Assembly: GCA_947462875.1 (NCBI GenBank)
Contig: CANHQJ010000001.1
Span: 124,001 to 188,000, forward strand
Direction of reading: 5' to 3'
Length of the DNA: 64,000 bases
Origin: Verrucomicrobiia bacterium
GTDB lineage: Bacteria > Verrucomicrobiota > Verrucomicrobiia > Verrucomicrobiales > Akkermansiaceae
Shown here: positions 1 to 8,375 of the stretch, piece after piece
Numbering within the stretch: the stretch's first letter is position 1
Layout: the number at the start of each line of letters is the position of its first letter
Notes under the pieces: model-generated
The model's input: only the letters and a program-made list of their open reading frames with translations
Database searches by the model: none
What the model was told of the DNA's origin: nothing
Position numbers and translations under genes: made by a program

Positions 1-4
1 GGAT

Positions 5-580
5 GTGCAGAGTTTTGGTAAACCGGATTTCAGGCAATTCATCGATAACACGTGGGAGATTCTCGCTGAGACGAATGGGGACTTTCAGGAGGCGGGGAAT
101 TATTCAATTCGGACCTATCGCGAGGCACTGTGTCGCATGGAGAGGTTTTTTTGTGAGCTCGATCCTGACGTGATTTGGCGTCGTCATGGGGATGAGCCTG
201 ACGATGAGGCCTTCCGGGAGATGGATGCATGCAGTCGCGAGAATTTGCGGGGTGCGCTGGAGTATTTGAAGAAATACATTGCGGTGCTTTCGGTCATGGA
301 GGCGCTTACGGGCGGCGATGCCCCTGTGGCCGCTTTTGTGGGAGATGGGGGCGTGATGGCGACGCAGGATGTTTCGGCATGGCATGGGAGCGGGCGTCGA
401 TTCGATTGGGCGCTCTTGCCTTTGGTGGCATCGGTGAATGAGATGTTAGGCAGTGAGGGCGCGGCGGAATTGAGGGCAATCGCGCATGAGGTGCATGCGG
501 GGCATCGGGATTGGCGCTGGTTTTTGGAGGGTGTGCCGAAAGAGGTGGTATGCCATGTGGAGAAGGTGATGGCGCGTTGA
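5..580 (+). CDS. hypothetical protein, possibly 5'-truncated by the window
   Basis: The 191-residue reading frame starts at a GTG close to the window edge and stays open upstream, so the true start may lie outside. It is acidic, has no signal peptide or membrane segment, and looks largely helical (for example around residues 75-105), as expected of a soluble cytoplasmic protein. I recognise no family. It is convergent with the cytochrome operon that ends at 642. Coding status rests on the length, the uninterrupted frame and a plausible amino-acid composition. No function is proposed. Confidence 0.55.
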   Translation: MQSFGKPDFRQFIDNTWEILAETNGDFQEAGNYSIRTYREALCRMERFFCELDPDVIWRRHGDEPDDEAFREMDACSRENLRGALEYLKKYIAVLSVMEALTGGDAPVAAFVGDGGVMATQDVSAWHGSGRRFDWALLPLVASVNEMLGSEGAAELRAIAHEVHAGHRDWRWFLEGVPKEVVCHVEKVMAR

Positions 581-641
581 TGCGCTAGGAACGCATCGAA
601 GAGTTGGTTCGCTGGCGAGTGTTTGCAGCGTCGAGCCGCGA

Positions 642-2324
642 TCACTCCGCAGTCTTTTTCGGCGCTGGCGTCAGTGGCTCAAAGGCACTGCTCTTGTGGT
701 AGCTGTGGCAGGTGGTGCAGTCGTGGCGGATGCCGCCTTTCGGGCTGTGGCAGTCGATGCACGACTTGATCGAGGGGAGATTGAGGTCGCTGGTGCGCTC
801 GCTGTCCATGACCTTGTGGCAGTCGATGCAAGAGAGGCCTTTTTGGTGGAGCGAGTGATCGAATTTTCCGAGCGTCATCCAGCGGGTGGGGACGCCCACG
901 TTTTTGATCAAGGGCGTGGCATTGGCGGCTTCGGCAGGCTTCACTTCGTGGCAGACGGCGCATCCCGTGAAGGCGGCGCGTTGGCCATCGGCGAACTTGG
1001 TGCCTTTGTCGGAAAAGAACACCATGTGCTCGAGGTCTTCGCCGGTTTTGTATTGGCTCTCGATGCTGGTGCGTTTGTCGGTGATGTAGCGGATGAGGTC
1101 ATCGCGGCGGGTGATGCCCTCGACATCGCGACCGAATTCTTCATATTGGATGTTGAGGCTGCGGAGAAAGGCGCGGACGTAGTAGGGGTCGCCGTGCGGC
1201 AGGGCGAGGCCGGGCGTTTTTTCATCGAACTGGAGCGTGTGGCATTCCTTGCAGTGCTCGGCGTAGGTGATGGGCAACTGGTATTCGCCGCGGGAGTCCT
1301 GCTTGTGGCATTCGATGCAATCCATTTTGCGCGGGATGTTTCCTTTGCCCATGTGGACGGCGTGATTGAACTTGAGGGTGTTGGTGTCCTTGATGCCGTC
1401 GCGGATCTGGCGGAACTCGGGATGGTCTTGATAAAACGAGGTAATGACATCGGTGTATCCTTCGGCGGGGCGCTGACGCGGTTGGATTTTTGCGGTGTTT
1501 CGCTGCGTGGCATCGATGGGCGGATGGGGATGCGGGCTGGTGCCGAGCTGGCGGGATTTTGCCATCAGTTCGGCCGAGCCGTGGCAGGCGATGCAGTAGG
1601 CATTGTCGGCGGGTGGCATGACGCCGGCGTGTTCCTTGTGGCATTCGTGACAGGCGAAATGCAAAGGCATGTTTTGCTGGTGCAGGTCTTTGCCTTGATG
1701 GCAGGTCAGGCATTTCTGATCCATGGCACCGGATGCGATCGGATCGCGACGGAGGAGTTCCGCGGGCGATAGACCTTTTTGCGAAGCGGCAAAGGCCTTG
1801 CTGTGCCAGGAGTCGGCGCCGTCCTTCGCGCCATCGTGGCAGGCGGCGCAGTGGCTGGCTTCGCCGGACAGTTGATGGTGAACGCGGGCGAAATGTTCGC
1901 TGGCGTGGATGTTGGATACGGGGCCGGGGTTGATGAAGTCATCGCGCAGGCTTTGGCTGATGCCGACGAAAAGCAGCAGCATGGTGGCGATGCAAGTGAA
2001 GACGATGGCGCGCTGGCGCTTGGAGCGGAGGGTGCGACGCGGTTGGCATTGGGCAATGGCGTTGCAGCATGTGCCATCGGGGAAGGGGCCGTTCTCGCAT
2101 TTGCCGCCGCCGGATTTCGGGCGCGTGCAGGCCCAGTGGCCTTTGGTTTCGCCGGGCTTGGTGACGAGTCGTGGCGAGCACTCGTAGGTGGCGCGGCACT
2201 CGCCTTTGGGCGACGGACCGATGCGGCAGGGGCAACCTTCACACGTATGGCCGCATTCCCAATTCACATTGGGGCGGATGTATTCGTGGGAGGCAAACTC
2301 CGGTGATGGACGGTCTTGGTTCAT
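642..2324 (-). CDS. decaheme cytochrome c with cytoplasmic Cys-rich N-terminal domain
   Basis: This 560-residue protein has three parts. Residues 20-95 hold 11 cysteines in a compact region that begins with a CGHTCEGCPC cluster. A basic stretch (RRTLRSKRQR) precedes a transmembrane helix at about 106-124, which by the positive-inside rule puts the Cys-rich part in the cytoplasm. The rest, presumably periplasmic, carries ten CxxCH heme-binding motifs (CAACH, CLTCH, CHECH, CIACH, CIECH, CKECH, CAVCH, CIDCH twice, CTTCH). It is the last gene of a four-gene operon, and its ATG overlaps the stop of the membrane gene by four bases. It probably passes electrons to or from a periplasmic partner; the terminal partner is unknown. 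The Cys-rich domain may bind a metal or an iron-sulfur cluster, but I do not recognise its family. Confidence 0.9.
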   Translation of the reverse strand: MNQDRPSPEFASHEYIRPNVNWECGHTCEGCPCRIGPSPKGECRATYECSPRLVTKPGETKGHWACTRPKSGGGKCENGPFPDGTCCNAIAQCQPRRTLRSKRQRAIVFTCIATMLLLFVGISQSLRDDFINPGPVSNIHASEHFARVHHQLSGEASHCAACHDGAKDGADSWHSKAFAASQKGLSPAELLRRDPIASGAMDQKCLTCHQGKDLHQQNMPLHFACHECHKEHAGVMPPADNAYCIACHGSAELMAKSRQLGTSPHPHPPIDATQRNTAKIQPRQRPAEGYTDVITSFYQDHPEFRQIRDGIKDTNTLKFNHAVHMGKGNIPRKMDCIECHKQDSRGEYQLPITYAEHCKECHTLQFDEKTPGLALPHGDPYYVRAFLRSLNIQYEEFGRDVEGITRRDDLIRYITDKRTSIESQYKTGEDLEHMVFFSDKGTKFADGQRAAFTGCAVCHEVKPAEAANATPLIKNVGVPTRWMTLGKFDHSLHQKGLSCIDCHKVMDSERTSDLNLPSIKSCIDCHSPKGGIRHDCTTCHSYHKSSAFEPLTPAPKKTAE

Positions 2325-3157
2325 GGAGCGGATCCGGAAAAGGAATAGACGACGATGATGTGCATCACGCTGAGAATGAGCAGAGAGTAACTGAGAGGAA
2401 TGTGTGCGAACAGCCAGACGCGGAGGCTGACTTGCAAGGCGTATTGGTAGTCGAGCAAGTGCTTTTGCTCCACGAGATCAGCGAGCTTGTTCAGGAGGTC
2501 CTGTTCGTTTTTCTTGGCGTAGCGCATCATCTCATCGAACTGCGATTGGTGCGATGCCTGTGCGGTGCGCGAGCGTTGCAGGTGAGAGAGGAAATTTTCA
2601 TGACGGGTGAAAAACAGGCCGAGCTTCTTGGTATAGAAATCAGCGATGACGGGCGATGTCTGTCCGTCCGCACCTGTGAGGATCAGTGCTTCCGCTTCCT
2701 TGCGCAGGTGATTGCGGACATGCGGGATGCGCTCGAAAGGTGTCTCAAAGCCCGCCACGGTCAGCCTTTTGGGAAACTCACGACTGATCCACAGGCCGAT
2801 GATTCCGGTGACAAATACGATGGTGAAACATGTGGCGATGATTTGATTCAGCCATCCGTGCGGCCATGAAAAACCACTGTGAACGAGAAAGATCGCGCCG
2901 GATATCAGGCCGACATAGACGTGAAGTTGCAGCCAGAAAGTAGAGCTGCCAAAGCGAAGAAAGGGAATTTTTTTGCGGAGATTGAAAAACGTGAGAAACA
3001 GCATAACACCAAAGAGCAACCAACCTGTGAGATAGGGGTGACGCGGGTAGTGGGGAAAGGTATTGGCATAGGCGACGAACAGCGCCACCACCAGAAGGGT
3101 GGTCAAGAGCAGTCCGACGATGCGTCGCCTGACGATTTCTATTTTCTTTTTAGCCAC
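2321..3157 (-). CDS. membrane protein of the electron-transfer operon, possibly b-heme binding
   Basis: I place the start at a GTG at 3157 (protein begins VAKKKIEIVRRR), giving 278 residues. A longer frame to 3262 would overlap the upstream gene by over 120 bases and begins with an unlikely His/Pro-rich stretch. About five hydrophobic helices are visible: two near the N-terminus, two around the LQLHVYVG and HSGFSWPHGW segments, and one at the C-terminus. Histidines in these helices (LQLHVYVG, FLVHSGF, FAHIPLSY, SVMHIIV) could bind heme b, as in cytochrome b561-like or PepSY-type proteins. A soluble, charged central part of about 110 residues separates the helix groups. It overlaps both neighbours slightly, indicating translational coupling. 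It likely links the cytosolic reductase proteins to the decaheme cytochrome. Confidence 0.8.
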   Translation of the reverse strand: MAKKKIEIVRRRIVGLLLTTLLVVALFVAYANTFPHYPRHPYLTGWLLFGVMLFLTFFNLRKKIPFLRFGSSTFWLQLHVYVGLISGAIFLVHSGFSWPHGWLNQIIATCFTIVFVTGIIGLWISREFPKRLTVAGFETPFERIPHVRNHLRKEAEALILTGADGQTSPVIADFYTKKLGLFFTRHENFLSHLQRSRTAQASHQSQFDEMMRYAKKNEQDLLNKLADLVEQKHLLDYQYALQVSLRVWLFAHIPLSYSLLILSVMHIIVVYSFSGSAP

Positions 3158-4866
3158 TGGGTGAGAGGGGTGATGCGGGTGAGGTTGGTGCGGCTGAGAG
3201 CATCGTGCGGGCAGGCATTCACGCAGGCGGGGCCGCTGGTTTGCTCGACACAGAAGTCGCACTTGGTGGCCTTGAGGATGGGTTGGAAATCCTCGTCCAC
3301 GAGGAACTGGCCTTTTTTCGAGCGCACTTCGACCATGCGGATGGAGTCATACGGGCAGTTCGCGGCGCAGGCACCGCAGCCGATGCAGGTATCCGGATTG
3401 ATCACCACCTCACCGCCAAAGCTGGTGCGGTGAATCGCGCCGGTGGGACAGCCGATCATGCAAACGGGATCGATGCAGTGCATGCAGGCATTGGCGATCA
3501 TCAGGTTATCGATGATGGGGCCGTGGCGCAGGAAGCGGGGATTGCCATCGTGGGTGGAGGCGCAGGCGCGCACGCAGTCATCGCAGCGGGTGCAGCGATC
3601 CATGTCGATGACCATCGATTTGGTGCCGTTGAGAAAGCGATGTTCCGCCATGAATTCCATCAGGCCGGCGGAGGGTGCTTCATCGGTTTCATCCGAATCC
3701 GCGATGGTCGGTTCGGGCAGGCTGACTTTTCCGAGTTGCTGTTCCGCCCACTTGCGGTTCGCGAATTTTTCCAATGCGGCGGTGGGGATGAAAATCAGGT
3801 GTGCGTAGCCGAGCGAACGAAGCGTGTGGGTGGACTGGAGGCTTTGTTCGGTGTTTTTCCAATGCTGCGCGATTTCCTCAAATCCGAAAACACTGCCTGC
3901 GCCGATGTAGTTCAGCGTGCGTTCGCCACCGCCGTACTTGTGGCTGACGCGGCAGAAGCCCGCGCGGATCATGTGGATGCCGTTGAGGTAATCGCCCTCT
4001 TTGACAATGATGGGCTCGTGCGCGGAGGTGGAGGCGTTTCCGTCCTTTGCCAGGCGTTTGTAGGCACCGGACCAGTTGTAATCTCCGAAGGTCTCCAGTT
4101 GCGCGGCATCGCATAGCTCGCGGTAGCTGTGTTCGTCGAGATGACTGAAGAGCGGATGATTGCTGAGAAAGGATTTGAGCGAGTTTTCCCGATAGATTTT
4201 GTCGATCCGCGCCTTGAGGGCGGGATCGTATTTCATGATGTCGCGCAGGCCTTCCCAGCTGAATTCCAACAAGCGGGTATTCGGCGATGAGGCGACGACC
4301 GTGGCCGTTCGCGGCATGCGGCTGAGCGCGGAAATTTCGCCAAACATGCTGCCCGCTCCGAGTGTTGCGGTTTGCGATCCCGAGACGACGCGTGGGTAAT
4401 CCTGCAAGTACACCGAGCCGCTCTCCGTATTGTATGAATCGTTCGAGCGACGAGATTTTTTGTTCCAGACTTCGGGTTCCCTATTGTTGTTCCAGAGCTG
4501 TGCGAAGCGGGCGATGAAACCTTTTTTCACGCTGGGCGCACGACCTAACAAACGCGGATCGATCTCGGGGCGAATCACCACGTCCACCTCGCCATCGAGC
4601 ACGAGATAGGCGGAGGTGCCGTAGTCGTCCTTGCGGATGACGATTTCACCCGTGTCAAAAGTGCGCACGGCGGTATCGAAGCGCAAAATCTCCCGCAAGG
4701 GAGTCCCCGAAGGAAAACGCGAGGGATCCATGCTGGCAAAGGGCTCGTAGCCTAACAGCATATCGACGATCTCCTCGGTCATGTTCGCATCGAGCTGTTG
4801 CTCCCAGCGATGCGGTCGCTCCGCTTGGCGGACCAGTGTCGAGAGGTTGGTGTCGGATTTTGCCAT
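3139..4866 (-). CDS. cyclic-nucleotide-binding domain / 4Fe-4S ferredoxin fusion
   Basis: The 575-residue protein has two CRP-like cNMP-binding domains followed by a polyferredoxin. The first (about 60-210, with an insertion near 100-165) keeps a canonical phosphate-binding cassette: FGEISAL at 175-181 and the RTATV arginine at 186. The second (about 285-370) has FGFEE but lacks the arginine, so it probably does not bind nucleotide. The ferredoxin part (420-565) has Cys groups CTRCDDCVRAC, CMHCIDPVCMIGC, CIGCGACAANC and CDFC...CVNAC, enough for about four 4Fe-4S clusters. There is no DNA-binding helix-turn-helix, so it is not a transcription factor. It lies between the flavin reductase and the membrane protein and probably relays electrons between them, perhaps gated by cAMP or a related nucleotide (inference). 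Confidence 0.9.
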   Translation of the reverse strand: MAKSDTNLSTLVRQAERPHRWEQQLDANMTEEIVDMLLGYEPFASMDPSRFPSGTPLREILRFDTAVRTFDTGEIVIRKDDYGTSAYLVLDGEVDVVIRPEIDPRLLGRAPSVKKGFIARFAQLWNNNREPEVWNKKSRRSNDSYNTESGSVYLQDYPRVVSGSQTATLGAGSMFGEISALSRMPRTATVVASSPNTRLLEFSWEGLRDIMKYDPALKARIDKIYRENSLKSFLSNHPLFSHLDEHSYRELCDAAQLETFGDYNWSGAYKRLAKDGNASTSAHEPIIVKEGDYLNGIHMIRAGFCRVSHKYGGGERTLNYIGAGSVFGFEEIAQHWKNTEQSLQSTHTLRSLGYAHLIFIPTAALEKFANRKWAEQQLGKVSLPEPTIADSDETDEAPSAGLMEFMAEHRFLNGTKSMVIDMDRCTRCDDCVRACASTHDGNPRFLRHGPIIDNLMIANACMHCIDPVCMIGCPTGAIHRTSFGGEVVINPDTCIGCGACAANCPYDSIRMVEVRSKKGQFLVDEDFQPILKATKCDFCVEQTSGPACVNACPHDALSRTNLTRITPLTQWLKRK

Positions 4867-4876
4867 GGTGGTTGTT

Positions 4877-6163
4877 TCAGGCGTCGATCACGATGTTTCC
4901 TGCGGGGCGGCAGATGCAGGTCAGGCAGCTTCCTTCATCGACTTCCGTCCCCGGTTCCATATCGTAATTCACGTTGCCTTTTTTGATCGCGACGAGGCAG
5001 GAACCGCAACTGCCGGCACCGCAACTGTAATCGATGGGGATGCCATTTTTCTCGGCGAAGGCGTGCAAATTCGCGCACTCGGGATCCCAGGGAACTTTTT
5101 TGCCACTGCGGGAAAACTCCACTTCGATGGCGGACACAGCGCCGTCCGCGGGTGCTGCGGCCCCATCTTTCGGACCTGCTTTGACCGTGGCTGGACCGAA
5201 GGCCTCGAACTTCACGTCTTTTTTCGGCACGCCCCATTCGTAAAGTCCGGCGACGAGAGAATCCATGAATGGTCCCGGACCGCAGAGGTAATATTCGTAA
5301 TTGCTCGATGGAAGCACTTCCTTCATCAGGTCGATGGTGACGCGGCTGTGGTGATTGTAGTGCTCGCCCTTGACATCGGTCTCGCTCGGGCGGCTGTAAC
5401 AGATGTGCAGCCGCATGTTCGGATTATTTTTCTGCAGCTCGATCACTTCCTCGCGGAACATGTGATCGACCCCGCTGCGGCAGCCGAAGAAGAAATAAAT
5501 TTCGCGAGGGTCATTGAGGTGAGTCAGCACCCGCGCCATCGCGAGCATGGGCGTGATGCCGATGCCGCCGGAAATCAACACGACAGGGCGCTCGACCTCG
5601 ACATCGAGATAGAATTTCCCGGAAGGCGCTTTGACATTCAGGATATCTCCTTCTTTCACATCATCGCAGAAGTAGGTCGATACCACACCGGGCTTGCCGT
5701 CATCGCGGATGTAACGTTTGATCGTCACTCGATAATGCTCATCGGTGAGCGCTCCATCCGAGAGCGAGTAGCAACGGATTTGCGCTTTGGGCAAACCGGG
5801 TGGCTGGACCTCGAAGGTGAGGTATTGACCGGGCTTGAAAGCGGGGAGTGGTCTGCCATTGTGCGGTTTCAGGTAAAACGAATACGTGTCGGCGCATTCC
5901 TCCACCTTGCGGGCGACCGTGAATTTCCGGAAGCTATTCCACGCGACTTCCGGAGCGGCTTGCACTTTCGCATTGAGAATCTCAAGCCGTTTTCCGAGAG
6001 TCTCGAGTTCGAGGCGGCTGCGCTTCGATTCGAACGCGTAGCGACGGGTGGCGGCCAGCCACTGGGTGCACAAGTAACCGAGCATCAGCGCGATTCCGCC
6101 CATTCCCACAATGAGAAATGGATCCGAAAACGCAGGCGAGCGAAGTAGTTCTACCAGATTCAC
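4877..6163 (-). CDS. FAD/NAD(P)H oxidoreductase with C-terminal 2Fe-2S ferredoxin domain
   Basis: The 428-residue protein resembles NqrF and phthalate-dioxygenase-reductase type enzymes. An N-terminal transmembrane anchor (about 14-35) is followed by an FAD domain with the RCYSLSD motif, an NAD(P)-binding domain with GGIGITPMLAMA, and a C-terminal plant-type 2Fe-2S domain with CGAGSCGSC and a later CLTCICRP cysteine pair. The domain order (anchor, FAD, NAD, ferredoxin) is the hybrid-cluster-protein-reductase order rather than the NqrF order, in which the ferredoxin comes first. It is the first gene of the operon, 10 bases before the cNMP-ferredoxin gene. It likely takes electrons from NAD(P)H in the cytoplasm and feeds the downstream carriers. 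I see no convincing promoter upstream. Confidence 0.9.
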   Translation of the reverse strand: MNLVELLRSPAFSDPFLIVGMGGIALMLGYLCTQWLAATRRYAFESKRSRLELETLGKRLEILNAKVQAAPEVAWNSFRKFTVARKVEECADTYSFYLKPHNGRPLPAFKPGQYLTFEVQPPGLPKAQIRCYSLSDGALTDEHYRVTIKRYIRDDGKPGVVSTYFCDDVKEGDILNVKAPSGKFYLDVEVERPVVLISGGIGITPMLAMARVLTHLNDPREIYFFFGCRSGVDHMFREEVIELQKNNPNMRLHICYSRPSETDVKGEHYNHHSRVTIDLMKEVLPSSNYEYYLCGPGPFMDSLVAGLYEWGVPKKDVKFEAFGPATVKAGPKDGAAAPADGAVSAIEVEFSRSGKKVPWDPECANLHAFAEKNGIPIDYSCGAGSCGSCLVAIKKGNVNYDMEPGTEVDEGSCLTCICRPAGNIVIDA

Positions 6164-6408
6164 GAGCGAGCAGGAAAATGATTGTTGTTAGTGCGAACGA
6201 ACGCAAACGCACAGGCGACGAACATGATGATCATTGAATGAAAAAACCAAGATTGCTCCGAGATGTCAAGGACATAACTGTGAAGCTTGTATTGCGTCGT
6301 GAGTCATTTTCAGTTCCTATGATACAAGAACAGGGGGAAGTTCTTATCTGGCAAATATTTCGCACAGGAAAGCTTGCCAAATGGGCCGCGAGTGCGTCAG
6401 AGTGCGGC

Positions 6409-7233
6409 ATGAATTTCACGGAATTTTCCTCGCGCTATCTGGTAAAGCATGGGGCAAAGATACAGCTGGGTCTGACCGATCCCGACGAGAAAACCTGGGC
6501 CCCGCCGGAGCAGAGACACCTGGGGGAGAGAAAATTAGACAAGCTCCGGGATGAGATTCAGTCCTTGCAGAAAGTGCTGTATGCGCAGGGGAAACACCGC
6601 ATTCTGATCATTCTGCAGGCCATGGACACCGGCGGCAAGGATGGCTGTGTGAAGCATGTTTTTTCGCGGGTGGATCCGCAGGGCATTACGGTCAAGGCTT
6701 TCAAAAAACCGAGCCACGAAGAACTCGCGCATGATTTCCTGTGGCGGGTGCATCCGCATGTGCCGGGCAACGGACAGATCGTGATTTTCAATCGCAGCCA
6801 TTACGAGGACATCATCGCCGTGCGGGTCAAAAAACTGCGGCCGGATGATGTTTGGAAAAAACGCTATCGTCACATCCTTGATTTCGAAAAAATGCTGGCG
6901 GACGAGGGAACCACGATTCTCAAGTTCTTCCTGCACATCTCTCCCGATGAGCAAAAAGCCCGGCTTGAGTCGCGCCTGCGCCAGCCGGAAAAACACTGGA
7001 AGCTCTTTCCGGAGGATTTGCAGGATCGGGTTCTGTGGAATGACTTCATGGCGGCATATGATGAGCTTTTGTCGAAGACCTCCTCCGCACACGCGCCGTG
7101 GTATGTGGTGCCAGCGAACCGCAAGTGGTATCGCAATTTGGTAGTGGCGCAGATCGTGGTCGATCGCCTGCGGGCCCTGCACATGGAATATCCGAAGCCG
7201 ATCTGGGATCCGAGCTCGATCGTGATCGAGTGA
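6409..7233 (+). CDS. ppk2: polyphosphate kinase 2 family protein
   Basis: PPK2 enzymes transfer phosphate between polyphosphate and nucleotides. Visible motifs are the Walker A-like AMDTGGKDG, the NRSHYEDI block (normally DRSHYED) and the lid-region RLRQPEKHWK. The N-terminal segment SSRYLVKHGAKIQLG matches the family start, so I use the ATG at 6409 (274 residues, normal length). The frame is open back to an ATG at 6238, but the extra 57 residues do not look like PPK2. No clear ribosome-binding site is seen at either start. It is divergent from the electron-transfer operon; the roughly 245 bases between them hold no other gene. A Ppx/GppA-type phosphatase at 32271-33785 could act on the same polymer. 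Confidence 0.92.
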   Translation: MNFTEFSSRYLVKHGAKIQLGLTDPDEKTWAPPEQRHLGERKLDKLRDEIQSLQKVLYAQGKHRILIILQAMDTGGKDGCVKHVFSRVDPQGITVKAFKKPSHEELAHDFLWRVHPHVPGNGQIVIFNRSHYEDIIAVRVKKLRPDDVWKKRYRHILDFEKMLADEGTTILKFFLHISPDEQKARLESRLRQPEKHWKLFPEDLQDRVLWNDFMAAYDELLSKTSSAHAPWYVVPANRKWYRNLVVAQIVVDRLRALHMEYPKPIWDPSSIVIE

Positions 7234-7280
7234 TCGCCCCGCGGACATTTTGTGAAAATTGACTCGTCGGACGCGCGGAA

Positions 7281-8375
7281 ATGCGCATGATGGGCCGCGT
7301 GCAGATCAAAGCCTTGTCCTTATTGCAGGAGCTCACCGAAGCTCATTCCGTGCCGGGTCATGAAGATGAAGTGCGGGCGATTTTTGTGGATGAACTCGAA
7401 AGCCATGGCGAGCTCAGTTGCGATGGCAGCGGCTCGGTGTTTTGCGAGCGTGGCGAAGGCCCGCGCGTGATGGTGGCAGGGCACATGGATGAGGTGGGGT
7501 TCCTGGTGCAAAACATCACGCCCGATGGCTTTTTGCAATTTGTCGCCGTCGGCGGTTGGTGGGAGCACTCGCTGTTATCGCAGCGCGTGGAGGTTCGCAC
7601 ACGGGGAGGGGACAAGATCCTTGGCGTCGTCGCCTCGCGCCCTCCGCATTTTTTGCCAGCCTCTCAGCGATCGCAGATCATTCCACTGGATCAGATGTTC
7701 ATCGATGTGGGGGCCTCCTCGCGCGAGGAAGCGGAGCGGGAAATGGGCATCCATCTCGGCGACCCGATCGCGCCCGTGAGCGCCTTCACGCCGATGGCGC
7801 GGGAGGATTATTTTATGGCAAAAGCATTCGATAATCGCGTGGGCATGGCGGCGGCGATCCAGAGCGGGCAGTTGCTGAGTGAGTCATACCACCCGAACCG
7901 CCTCATCCTGGCGGGTACGGTGATGGAAGAGGTGGGCCTGCGCGGTGCGAAAACGGCGGCGCATCATGCGAAGCCGGATGTGGCGATCATTCTGGAAGGT
8001 CCTCCCGCGGATGATACGCCGGGCTTCGCACGCTCCGAGTCCCAGGGCCGTCTCGGCGGCGGGGTGCAGATCCGGTTGTTCGATCCCACCGCCATCACCA
8101 ATCCACGGCTCGCCACGCTGGCGATGCAGGTCGCGCGCGATGAAGACATCGCCCATCAAGTGACCGTGCGCCGCAGTGGCGGCACGGATGCCGGATCCAT
8201 CCACCTCTACGGCTCGGGAGTGCCTTGCATCGTGCTGGGTGTGCCCGCCCGCTACATCCACTCGCACAATTCCATCATCGATATCAACGACTACCTCGCG
8301 ATGGTGGCGCTGACCACGGCGCTCGTTCGCCGATTGGACCAAAGCCATGTGGACGCCTTGACCTCCTATCTCTGA
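7281..8375 (+). CDS. M42 family metallopeptidase (glutamyl aminopeptidase-like)
   Basis: The 364-residue length is typical of the M42 family of cytosolic dinuclear zinc or cobalt aminopeptidases, which often form large tetrahedral complexes. Recognisable motifs are VAGHMDEVGF (metal-binding His and Asp), AFDNRVGM (bridging Asp), VMEEVGLRGA (catalytic and metal Glu), a following EG, SGGTDAGSIH, and the final PARYIHSHN histidine. All the expected catalytic residues appear to be present. It has no signal peptide. The 3' end overlaps the convergent lipoprotein gene by 10 bases. It probably trims peptides from intracellular protein turnover. Confidence 0.93.
   Translation: MRMMGRVQIKALSLLQELTEAHSVPGHEDEVRAIFVDELESHGELSCDGSGSVFCERGEGPRVMVAGHMDEVGFLVQNITPDGFLQFVAVGGWWEHSLLSQRVEVRTRGGDKILGVVASRPPHFLPASQRSQIIPLDQMFIDVGASSREEAEREMGIHLGDPIAPVSAFTPMAREDYFMAKAFDNRVGMAAAIQSGQLLSESYHPNRLILAGTVMEEVGLRGAKTAAHHAKPDVAIILEGPPADDTPGFARSESQGRLGGGVQIRLFDPTAITNPRLATLAMQVARDEDIAHQVTVRRSGGTDAGSIHLYGSGVPCIVLGVPARYIHSHNSIIDINDYLAMVALTTALVRRLDQSHVDALTSYL

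Noticed and set aside
3139-4866. cNMP-binding protein as a CRP/FNR transcription factor
   Set aside because: No helix-turn-helix is present; the C-terminus is a polyferredoxin.
4781-6148. 455-residue open frame antisense to the FAD reductase
   Set aside because: Covers a gene with clear FAD, NAD and 2Fe-2S motifs; the reverse frame has none.
6238-6408. N-terminal extension of PPK2
   Set aside because: The 57 residues do not resemble the family, whose conserved start fits the ATG at 6409.
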